Shown here: positions 52,681-59,230 of the stretch, in pieces
How positions within the stretch are numbered: position 1 is the first letter of the stretch
Layout: each line of letters begins with the position of its first letter
NCBI GenBank assembly: GCA_947570135.1
Contig: CANOTP010000007.1
Coordinates: forward strand, 30,087 to 94,086
Direction: 5' to 3'
Source: an uncultured Candidatus Melainabacteria bacterium
GTDB taxonomy: Bacteria; Cyanobacteriota; Vampirovibrionia; Gastranaerophilales; Gastranaerophilaceae
Length of the DNA stretch: 64,000 bases
Notes under the pieces: generated by a model
The model's database searches: none
What the model saw: only the letters and a program-made list of their open reading frames with translations
Told to the model about the DNA's origin: nothing
Made by a program: the position numbers and the translations under genes

Positions 52681-52988
52681 TATCTCAACCCACCTTCAGC
52701 AACAAGTTCATCATAAATGGACTGGCATTTTTCTTCAACAAAGTTTGCAATGTCGTCAGCATATTCTTCACCAAATTCAGCAACACCAGCAGCTTTGCAA
52801 ACTGTTTTAACTACATTTTCCATTTTTTCACGACCTTTGCCTTTTTCATAAATAGCCTGAAGAATGTTCATCAAAACTTTAATATTGCCCTTGTGCAATT
52901 CAATAAAGTTTTCAACCTTTGTTTTGATGTCAGCAGCTTTTTCTTTTGATTTTTTCACAAAATTCACAAGTTTTTTAATGAAATTCAT
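52680..52988 (-). CDS. Hypothetical helical protein
   Basis: 102 residues of Lys/Glu-rich helices (FIKKLVNFVKKSKEKAADIK) and a Gly/Ala segment (AAGVAEFGEEYADDIANFV). GAAAAGGAGAAC precedes the ATG. No known family; sits in the late part of the element's operon. Confidence 0.55.
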   Translation of the reverse strand: MNFIKKLVNFVKKSKEKAADIKTKVENFIELHKGNIKVLMNILQAIYEKGKGREKMENVVKTVCKAAGVAEFGEEYADDIANFVEEKCQSIYDELVAEGGLR

Positions 52989-53051
52989 TGTGTGTTCTCC
53001 TTTTCTTACTCTTACTACACTAAAAACCCGGCTTGTTGTTGCCGAGTAAAA

Positions 53052-53408
53052 TTACAAACTTTGATATTCAATTCTTAATTTTTCAATTTCTGAATTGTAA
53101 TATTCAAGCCATGTTTCACCAGTTTCTTCATCTTTTACTGAAGGCTCACATATTGCCCTTATGCGTTTATCATCAAGTGCAAGAAGTTCTGCTTTAATTT
53201 CAGCTTTTCTTTTTTCTTTCGCTTCAATATCAGCTTTTGGAACTGGAACAAATTTTTTCTTCTTGTAAAAATAAACATTGTCAGAATCTTCAGACATTTG
53301 TGAATTCTGTTCTTCTGATACAAGCACAAATGGTTCAGGCACTGTGAAATGTTCAGGATATGCCCCCATAACTTTGCCAGTGTCTTTTTCAATTCTTAAT
53401 TTAAGCAT
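53052..53408 (-). CDS. Hypothetical phage-like protein
   Basis: 118 residues. After an acidic middle it has KAEIKAELLALDDKRIRAIC and TGETWLEYYNSEIEKLRIEY, a segment often seen at the C-terminus of small phage tail-adjacent proteins. No certain function. Overlaps the next gene's stop by 8 bp. Confidence 0.55.
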   Translation of the reverse strand: MLKLRIEKDTGKVMGAYPEHFTVPEPFVLVSEEQNSQMSEDSDNVYFYKKKKFVPVPKADIEAKEKRKAEIKAELLALDDKRIRAICEPSVKDEETGETWLEYYNSEIEKLRIEYQSL

Positions 53409-53679
53409 TTTCTAAAATCTCCTTAACTTCAGCAACAGTGAAATCAATTCTGAAAATTTTTGCATTGGCATCTTCAACCAATTCTTGCTGCATTCTTTCA
53501 GGTTCTTCACCAATTACCCTGTGTGTGTCATCTGTAAGCCCAGTTTCATCAGCTGCAAGAATGGCTGTTGTTTGCCAAATAAATCTTGTATTAAGCAGCA
53601 ATTGAAGGGCTTTCTTTGTTTCTTCAGGTTGAATTGTCAAATAATTCAAATAATCCTGTTTTGTGTTCAAAGTCAGCAT
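53401..53679 (-). CDS. Hypothetical protein
   Basis: 92 residues with acidic, helical composition (LTLNTKQDYLNYLTIQPEET, FRIDFTVAEVKEILENA). GAAGGAGAAAC before the ATG. Unknown; likely part of the same structural or accessory block. Confidence 0.5.
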   Translation of the reverse strand: MLTLNTKQDYLNYLTIQPEETKKALQLLLNTRFIWQTTAILAADETGLTDDTHRVIGEEPERMQQELVEDANAKIFRIDFTVAEVKEILENA

Positions 53680-53695
53680 CTTTGTTTCTCCTTCC

Positions 53696-54022
53696 TTATG
53701 TTAGTGTCATATACCTGTTTACTTTTTTGATTGTTGCCGTAAAAGGCAATTGTTCTTCATATTCAAGAAATTGATCCATAAGGACTTGTGAACTTGTGAA
53801 AACAATTCTTAAAGGTGTGCCTTCAGCTTCTCTGAATTGAATTGTTATGTACTTTTCACAATTTTGAACCTTGCTTCTGCTGATTGTGAAGCCTGTGAAA
53901 ATCAATTCTTTGCCTAATACTTCAGTAATGTCTTTTACTCTTTCGCCTTCAAGTTTAGTTCTGATTTTTGCAAATTCAGAAAACTTATGCGGCTTTCTTT
54001 GCTGTGTTGTTTCGCTTGTCAT
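53696..54022 (-). CDS. Putative ssDNA-binding-like phage protein
   Basis: 108 residues with beta-strand-rich pattern: KELIFTGFTISRSKV, YITIQFREAEG, LRIVFTSSQVLMDQF, LPFTATIKKVNRYMTL. This looks like an OB-like small protein I associate with gut phage replication modules, from memory. Its ATG overlaps the reverse transcriptase frame by 38 bp, so it is translated with it. A role in single-strand handling is inference. Confidence 0.5.
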   Translation of the reverse strand: MTSETTQQRKPHKFSEFAKIRTKLEGERVKDITEVLGKELIFTGFTISRSKVQNCEKYITIQFREAEGTPLRIVFTSSQVLMDQFLEYEEQLPFTATIKKVNRYMTLT

Positions 54023-55028
54023 TTTTCGCCATCTCCTTTAATTCATCAAGTTGCAAACAAAGGCTTAAATTATGAGAATTTGCCCATTTGAACCAGCCAT
54101 CAGTAGATGCAATAATTGAACGGAATTTGTCATGTGGCATCTTGCCAGCCAAATAAGCCTTCTTTACTCTCACAAGTCTTTTCTTAACTCTTTTAACTGT
54201 GCTTTTTCTTATAAGAATATAGTCTTTAAAATGTCTATATCCGAGAAAATCAACACCTTGTGTTGTTCTGAACAAATCACATTTGCTTAAAGTCAATTTA
54301 AGTTCTTCATTCAAGAATTTTATTATTTTGTGCTTTGCTTCATTCAATTCTTTTTTATCGTTTGAAAATAGTGCAAAGTCATCACAATATCGCAAATAAC
54401 ACTTAATCTTTAGGTTATGTTTTACAAATTTGTCAAGTTCATTCATGTAAATATTGCCAAACCATTGTGAAGTTAAGTTTCCAATTGGCACATTCTTTTC
54501 ACCCGGCAATGAACGCACAATGTCATTTAACAACCACATAAGCTGCTTATCACCAATTTTTCTTTCAAGAATTTGCATCAAAATATCATGGTTTATAGAA
54601 GGGTAAAATTTTCTAATATCCATTTTTAAGCAGTATTTGTTTTTTCTCACAAATTCCATTATTCGCAATGAACCTTTGTGAATCCCTCTGCCCTCAATGC
54701 AAGCATAAGTGTCAGCAATAAACATTTTTACAAATAAGGGTTCAAGAACATTGATTACTGCATGTTGCACAATTCTGTCAGGATAAAAAGGAAGAACAAA
54801 AATTTCTCTTTCTTTTGGTTCTTTTATAATTTTTATTTTATATTCACCAGTTTTGAAAGTTTGTTCAACAAGTTGCTGTTTCACAGCTTTCAAACATTCT
54901 TCTTTGTGATCTTCAATATACCTTACTGCATTGTATTTTGATTTACCTTTTTTTGCTTTTTGATAAGCCCATGCAATATTGTCATCTGCAATAATTTTGC
55001 ACCATACATTTTTTATTTTTTTAACCAT
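53985..55028 (-). CDS. Diversity-generating retroelement reverse transcriptase
   Basis: RT of the DGR class, which copies TR RNA with errors at adenines. From the ATG at 55028 the protein is 347 residues: LKMDIRKFYPSIN (motif 3, catalytic Asp ~137), VPIGNLTSQWFGNIYMNELD (~181-200; IGNLTSQ replaces the QGxxxSP of other RTs), LRYCDDFALF (catalytic DD ~216-217) and GVDFLGYRHF. An upstream TTG start (55079) with GGAG is possible. No intron-type maturase domain, so not a group II intron. Confidence 0.93.
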   Translation of the reverse strand: MVKKIKNVWCKIIADDNIAWAYQKAKKGKSKYNAVRYIEDHKEECLKAVKQQLVEQTFKTGEYKIKIIKEPKEREIFVLPFYPDRIVQHAVINVLEPLFVKMFIADTYACIEGRGIHKGSLRIMEFVRKNKYCLKMDIRKFYPSINHDILMQILERKIGDKQLMWLLNDIVRSLPGEKNVPIGNLTSQWFGNIYMNELDKFVKHNLKIKCYLRYCDDFALFSNDKKELNEAKHKIIKFLNEELKLTLSKCDLFRTTQGVDFLGYRHFKDYILIRKSTVKRVKKRLVRVKKAYLAGKMPHDKFRSIIASTDGWFKWANSHNLSLCLQLDELKEMAKNDKRNNTAKKAA

Positions 55029-55180
55029 CTTCAAATCTTCACTATAAAAAGCCCTTGCTTTCGCTTTCGCTACTAACAAGAGCTTTTACTCCGTTGTGTA
55101 TTTTGCCGCACCTTTTCAGGATATTGACAGGGTGAACCGATCCAGCTTGGGAGTTTCTCACAACAAAAACTGTTCCAATA

Positions 55181-55288
55181 TCACACGCACCCCGCCTGCC
55201 GTTATTCGCATTAACCGTACCACGACCATTATTACCATTACGAGAACGAGAGCCGCAATACGAAGAATTATTCCAATTACCACCAGCA
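55181..55288 (-). other. DGR template repeat (TR)
   Basis: 108 bp between the target gene and the RT gene, matching VR at 55364-55471 (offset exactly 183 bp). Its coding strand is rich in AAT codons; read in frame it would give GGNWNNSSYCGSRSRNGNNG. All 11 mismatches to VR are adenine in this strand. Not a gene by itself, though a frame runs through it. TR is transcribed and used as a template. Confidence 0.93.
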
Positions 55289-55332
55289 AGCAAGGCAATA
55301 GACCAGCCACCTAAAAATTTGCCGTCGATTTA

Positions 55333-57135
55333 TCAAGCCACGATTAAGCGAGAAACTAAAGGCTCACACGCACCCCGCCCGCCGTAAGCCGCAAGAACCG
55401 TACCACGACCATGATCACCACTACGAGAACGAGAGCCGCAATACGAAGAATCATGCCAATTACCACCAGCATGCAAGGCATTTGAAGCCCCATATAGTTG
55501 ACCTTTATTGTTTCCAGCACCACAAGCACCAGACCAGCCTGAACCACCATTTGCACCAACATTTGCAAGCCACTGCCATTGCAATCCGGGCATCTCCCAC
55601 AAACCATATTTGCTGATAATATACAAATTGTTTGTTGCCATGTGTCCACCAGTTGTGTCAGGGTTTGGCTGTGCTGCACCTTTAACTGCAACTTTTTGTG
55701 GTGAACCTTCAGCAGCTTCTGTGAATTCATGATCCCATAAAAATCTTTTACCAATAAGCCGCATGTCTTCAGCATGGTCATCCCAGCACCTTGAATGAAC
55801 CCTTGTGCCACCAAAAACAGAAGTTTCAGCACCGTCTTTGCCACTTTGGTTGTAAATATCTACCCACAAATCAAGTTTTTCACCTTCAGACAAATTGCTT
55901 ATTGGCAATTCGCCATTGGGCTTTTTAATAAGAACTTGATCACCGTCAATTGACATTTCACCAAGCGGCATGTTTGCTTCAGCAAGAATTGTTGCTGGCA
56001 ATGACCTTGCAAGTTCAATTTTTCTTGTAAATTCATCAGAATCCGCCTGAAGTTCAGCCAATTCATTGTTCATTGCCATCATTTTGTTGTATTGTGGCAA
56101 GTTTTGCTTCATTTTTAAGGCTTCAGCAGCTTCTTCTTGAAGCGGCAAAATATTTGTTTTTTGTTGTTGCAAATATGGTTCAAATGCTTTTAATTCTTCA
56201 TTAAATTGTGCAACTTGTTTTTCATAATTTGCTTGAATAACTGCTTTTTTATCAATCCCAATTGCATTAAGTGAAGCCAGTTCTTTTTTTGATGAATTCA
56301 ACATTTCTTCAAGCCTTGCAATATCTGCTTGAAGTTCTGCTTCTCTATCCTTAAGACCTTGAAGCAATCTTTGTTCTTCAAGTTCTTTTACAGCCTGAAA
56401 CCCTCTTATTTTGTTGTCATAGTTTGCTTTTAGTGTTTCAGCTTTTTCAATTTGTGAATTGTGTTGCCTTGCTTGCTCAATTCTTGTGTGAATTTCTTGC
56501 AAGTCGTATTTTTCCCACTTTTCAGCATTGAAGTTTTCAGGAAGTTCTTTTTGTGTTTCTTCAATAAGCTGCTTTTTGAACCTTATTTTTCTGTTTACTT
56601 CTTGCCTTTGCATAAAGTAAAAGCCATTTTCAGCAGCAATTTGTTTTAAAACTTCAAGAATGTGTGCTTCATAGTTCACACCTTGTGGAATTTCGCCAAA
56701 CCATTCTTTGATTGTGTTTAGATCCCAGTTGTATTCAATAAGGTCAAGAATAATTCTATTTTGTTCTTTGGCATCCATATTGATAAAAGCAACCGGGTTC
56801 AATTGTAGTTCTGAAAATAATTCAGATAGGAATGCTTCAGGGCTTTGAACTTCTTTGCCGTCTTGCTTAATACTTTTGTAATCTGATTTATTTGTGCGTG
56901 GTTTTCTTGTAATTGAAAGCCCGGCATCTGTTTCAATAAGAATTTCACCTTCAGTTGCCCCTTGCTTAACTATGCAATCTCTTGTGCTTCTGTTGGTTAT
57001 TGCATAACGGATTGCATCAAGCACTGAAGTTTTGCCTGTTCCATTGCCACCTAACAATTCAATACTTTTGGAATCAGCTTTAAATTCTGTAATTCCAAAA
57101 AGATTTTTGATTTTAATGTTTGTAATTTTTGCCAT
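55333..57135 (-). CDS. DGR target: SMC/Rad50-like ATPase fused to C-type-lectin variable domain
   Basis: 600 residues. N-terminal ABC-type ATPase half: NIKIKNLFGITEFKA, Walker A GGNGTGKTS (29-37), a Q-loop region, long coiled coil (~190-380), then DGDQVLIKKPNG and the ABC signature NLSEGEK (~414-420). The expected Walker B and D-loop do not follow. Instead a DGR variable protein begins: VDIYNQSGK, TSVFGGTRVHSRCWDDHAED, FLWDHEF, LWEMPGLQWQWL, GGNWHDSSYCGSRS. VR spans residues ~555-591, ten short of the stop. Single intact frame, TAGGAGAAT-type ribosome site before ATG. Confidence 0.85.
   Translation of the reverse strand: MAKITNIKIKNLFGITEFKADSKSIELLGGNGTGKTSVLDAIRYAITNRSTRDCIVKQGATEGEILIETDAGLSITRKPRTNKSDYKSIKQDGKEVQSPEAFLSELFSELQLNPVAFINMDAKEQNRIILDLIEYNWDLNTIKEWFGEIPQGVNYEAHILEVLKQIAAENGFYFMQRQEVNRKIRFKKQLIEETQKELPENFNAEKWEKYDLQEIHTRIEQARQHNSQIEKAETLKANYDNKIRGFQAVKELEEQRLLQGLKDREAELQADIARLEEMLNSSKKELASLNAIGIDKKAVIQANYEKQVAQFNEELKAFEPYLQQQKTNILPLQEEAAEALKMKQNLPQYNKMMAMNNELAELQADSDEFTRKIELARSLPATILAEANMPLGEMSIDGDQVLIKKPNGELPISNLSEGEKLDLWVDIYNQSGKDGAETSVFGGTRVHSRCWDDHAEDMRLIGKRFLWDHEFTEAAEGSPQKVAVKGAAQPNPDTTGGHMATNNLYIISKYGLWEMPGLQWQWLANVGANGGSGWSGACGAGNNKGQLYGASNALHAGGNWHDSSYCGSRSRSGDHGRGTVLAAYGGRGACEPLVSRLIVA
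55364..55471 (-). other. DGR variable repeat (VR)
   Basis: Within the 3' end of the target gene. Codon changes from TR: AAT to CAT, GAT, AGT, GAT, CAT, CTT, GCT; AAC to TAC; AGG to GGG. The 3' end of VR, GGGGTGCGTGTGA on the coding strand, is identical to TR and then diverges, as expected for the initiation of mutagenic homing. Confidence 0.93.
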
Positions 57136-57149
57136 GTTGTATTCTCCTT

Positions 57150-57464
57150 TTATTTGAATCTGTAAAGTTCATCTAAAACACCATTTGCCAAATCAGCAAG
57201 CAGCATTGCTTTTGCTCTCGGTGTTGCACCTTTTTCTGTGGTCAAATAGCCTTCTTCTTTCAAAATTGCATTGATTGCTTTGGGCATATAATAAGCATCC
57301 CAAACAGCTTTTGAATTCTGTTCTTTTATGGCAAGCAATACTTCATTAAATTCTTCAGTCAATGCTTCATTTTCTGTGTTATTAAAAATTTCAATTTTGC
57401 GTGCAAATCTCAAAAAGAACTGCATTGCTTTTTCAAGCTTTGATTTTTTAAATTTTTTACGCAT
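57150..57464 (-). CDS. Hypothetical helical protein
   Basis: 104 residues, basic N-terminus (MRKKFKKSKLEKAMQFFLRF) then helices with YYMPKAINAILKEEGYLTTE and LADLANGVLDELYRF. It lies between the HTH region and the ATPase fusion. It is too unlike known Avd proteins for me to call it the DGR accessory factor, though size and charge would allow that. Confidence 0.55.
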   Translation of the reverse strand: MRKKFKKSKLEKAMQFFLRFARKIEIFNNTENEALTEEFNEVLLAIKEQNSKAVWDAYYMPKAINAILKEEGYLTTEKGATPRAKAMLLADLANGVLDELYRFK

Positions 57465-57606
57465 TTTTTAACCCTCGCTTTTGCATTTCATAAAGAAGAA
57501 AAACAACCTTTGCCATATCGGCAATACATTCTTCTTTTGTTGGTTCACCTTCTTCAAATGTGAATATAAAATTTGGTTTCTTCTTCTTTTTTTCGTACCT
57601 TGACAT
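57457..57606 (-). CDS. 49-residue hypothetical protein
   Basis: A short frame, MSRYEKKKKKPNFIFTFEEG then EPTKEECIADMAKVVFLLYE, with its TAA overlapping the next ATG by 8 bp, a layout typical of translational coupling. It was likely missed because of its size. A weak AGAGAAA precedes the ATG. No family. Confidence 0.5.
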   Translation of the reverse strand: MSRYEKKKKKPNFIFTFEEGEPTKEECIADMAKVVFLLYEMQKRGLKNA

Positions 57607-57664
57607 GTATTTTTCTCTGTTTTTGCGTAGCAAAATTAAGCCCTTTAAAAAGGCTGAAATATTT

Positions 57665-57727
57665 GTGCTATAATCTAAAATGAAAAAATTATTTTTTAGG
57701 GCTGCTGGCTTTCAGCAGTCTTTTTTT
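57665..57727 (+). promoter_or_regulatory. Possible short plus-strand transcription unit
   Basis: An extended -10 (TGCTATAAT, 57666-57674) is followed 27 bp later by a hairpin CTGCTG/CAGCAG and a run of seven T. The minus-strand genes on either side would be antisense. It may yield a ~50-nt RNA; the -35 is poor. Confidence 0.35.
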
Positions 57728-57923
57728 AATCATTCCAAGAAATTTCATTTTCTTGAATGTATTGTTTAATTGCTGTAACCATTGTTTTGTTAAACAGTGG
57801 ATCTTGTTCTGCTCTCAAAGTGTACTTGCCAAGTAATCTAATTGGGTCTTGTCCAAGTTCTTCAATTTCATGTTTTACTTGCCATAAGCAAGAATTCAAA
57901 TTGTAAACTGCATCTAATGCCAT
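57726..57923 (-). CDS. Hypothetical protein
   Basis: 65 residues, LDAVYNLNSCLWQVKHEIEE then IRLLGKYTLRAEQDPLFNKT. AGGAGAACAG precedes the ATG. No recognised domain. Lies directly after the HTH gene at the start of the operon. Confidence 0.5.
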   Translation of the reverse strand: MALDAVYNLNSCLWQVKHEIEELGQDPIRLLGKYTLRAEQDPLFNKTMVTAIKQYIQENEISWND

Positions 57924-57934
57924 TTTCTGTTCTC

Positions 57935-58135
57935 CTATAAGTTCAAATTTGTGAAGCCTTTTTCAACCATAAAGGTTTTCAAATCTTCTTCAGCTACTCT
58001 GTAACGGTTTCTTTTTAAAGTTGCTTTAAGTTCGCCTGTTTTAATGTATCGCCTTATTTGTTGCTCTCCGATTGGCAAAACTTTTGCAATATCCTCAATG
58101 CCGTATTCTGTAACATTTGTCAATAAAGGTTGCAA
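57935..58135 (-). CDS. Excisionase-type HTH protein
   Basis: From the TTG at 58135, which has AAAGGAGAAG 5 nt before it, the protein is 66 residues: EYGIEDIAKVLPIGEQQIRR, YIKTGELKATLKRNRYRVAE. This is a MerR-like HTH_17 fold as in excisionases and small phage regulators. An upstream ATG at 58195 lies inside the operator region and lacks a site. Divergent from the repressor across the twin operators. Confidence 0.75.
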   Translation of the reverse strand: MQPLLTNVTEYGIEDIAKVLPIGEQQIRRYIKTGELKATLKRNRYRVAEEDLKTFMVEKGFTNLNL

Positions 58136-58196
58136 AATTCTTCTCCTTTTTTTATTATGTAATGTATAACTTTTGATAAGATAAGAATATAACAAG

Positions 58197-58243
58197 TGTT
58201 CACATTTGTCAAGTAAATTATTAAATAATGTTCACATTTGTCA
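58197..58243. promoter_or_regulatory. Twin operators of the element's switch region
   Basis: TGTTCACATTTGTCA occurs at 58197-58211 and again, identically, at 58229-58243, 32 bp apart (three helical turns), between the divergent HTH gene and repressor gene. The second copy ends 19 bp before the repressor ATG. Confidence 0.7.
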
Positions 58244-58261
58244 GAAAGAAGGTTGCAAGTA

Positions 58262-58699
58262 ATGAATATCAAAGAACTTCACAAAATTGTCTGTGATGAA
58301 AAAAAAGAAATTATTAAGAAAACAGAATTAGCCAAATCAATGAATTATTCAAGGGAATATGTAGGGCGATTATTTAAAGCCCCTGAAAAACAAATTTCAC
58401 TTGACAAAATTGAACAGTGTGCAAAGTATTTTGAAATAAGCATGGCTGTTTTTAATCGTTTTATGGATGGTTCAGAACTTCCAAATGACCACACACAAGA
58501 TATTTTATTAAAAGAAATTGAAAAACACTTTTCAATTGACAAAGTTGACATGCCAACTGTAAAAACTGTTTTAGAAACAGGAAGGGTGCGTTCATTAGTG
58601 AAAACTCTTATTAAATCATTAAATGGTGATGAAGAAGCTGCTGATGCTCTCATTGGCATTTTAAAAGTGCCTGAACTTGCAAAAAGTTTTATTGAATAA
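58262..58699 (+). CDS. Phage-type HTH repressor
   Basis: 145 residues from ATG 58262 (AGAAGG before it). An N-terminal helix-turn-helix: KKTELAKSMNYSREYVGRLF with KAPEKQISLDKIEQCAKYFE. The C-terminal half is helical and has no LexA-type protease residues. A CI- or Cro-like regulator of the element's lysogeny, by position and operators. Confidence 0.75.
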   Translation: MNIKELHKIVCDEKKEIIKKTELAKSMNYSREYVGRLFKAPEKQISLDKIEQCAKYFEISMAVFNRFMDGSELPNDHTQDILLKEIEKHFSIDKVDMPTVKTVLETGRVRSLVKTLIKSLNGDEEAADALIGILKVPELAKSFIE

Positions 58700-58711
58700 G
58701 GAAGGTGAACA

Positions 58712-59230
58712 ATGAAAAAAATATTATTTTCTACAATTATATTAAGTATGCTGTTTCAACCAGTGTTTGCAGCTATTCAGCAAACAACTTCAGGTGTTGA
58801 AATTGGTTCAGAAATGTTGAAAGAAAATTTTGATGCATACACCTTAAGTTTTACAAATTTAGGCAATAACCCGGTAAAAATAGCCAATATTGATATAAGC
58901 GGCATGGTTACAAATGCAAATCAAGTTCTTGTGTCAGAAGGCTTGAAAGCTGTTAAGAAAAACAACAAATATGCTTATATGGGAATTCTAACTTTAGGCA
59001 TCACAACACTTGTTGGAACTGCAAAAAATAACACTATTATAAACAAACAAAAAGTGGCACTTGCTGAAGCTGCAACATTCAATTCAAATTTTGAAACTGC
59101 AAAATCTGAAATTATTATGCCAAACAGTACAAAAACATTTAGAATTCTTGTTCAGAAGAATCAAGAACCAAATATTTCAGCAATTTTTCAAGATACAAAA
59201 ACAAATGAATATATCAAGGCGGTAAAATGA
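58712..59230 (+). CDS. Exported hypothetical protein of the element
   Basis: 172 residues: signal peptide MKKILFSTIILSMLFQPVFA, then a beta-rich N-terminal part (YTLSFTNLGNNPVKIANIDI), a hydrophobic segment (YMGILTLGITTLVG) and a C-terminal FRILVQKNQEPNISAIF. Overlaps the recombinase ATG by 4 bp (ATGA). It may be a lysogenic-conversion or surface protein. Unknown family. Confidence 0.6.
   Translation: MKKILFSTIILSMLFQPVFAAIQQTTSGVEIGSEMLKENFDAYTLSFTNLGNNPVKIANIDISGMVTNANQVLVSEGLKAVKKNNKYAYMGILTLGITTLVGTAKNNTIINKQKVALAEAATFNSNFETAKSEIIMPNSTKTFRILVQKNQEPNISAIFQDTKTNEYIKAVK

Noticed and set aside
53985..55028. RT as a group II intron or retron
   Set aside because: No maturase or endonuclease domain, no intron RNA domain V-like structure or msr/msd, and the motif IGNLTSQ with TR/VR alongside is decisive for a DGR.
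55042..55293. An 83-codon frame across the TR region
   Set aside because: It is the TR itself: its protein mirrors the VR-encoded segment with Asn codons in place of the varied residues. DGR templates are non-coding RNA, and no ribosome site precedes it.
58197..58243. The repeated 15-mers as a mini CRISPR array
   Set aside because: Only two copies, with a 17-bp spacer and no cas genes. The position between divergent regulators fits operators. No CRISPR array was seen anywhere in the window.
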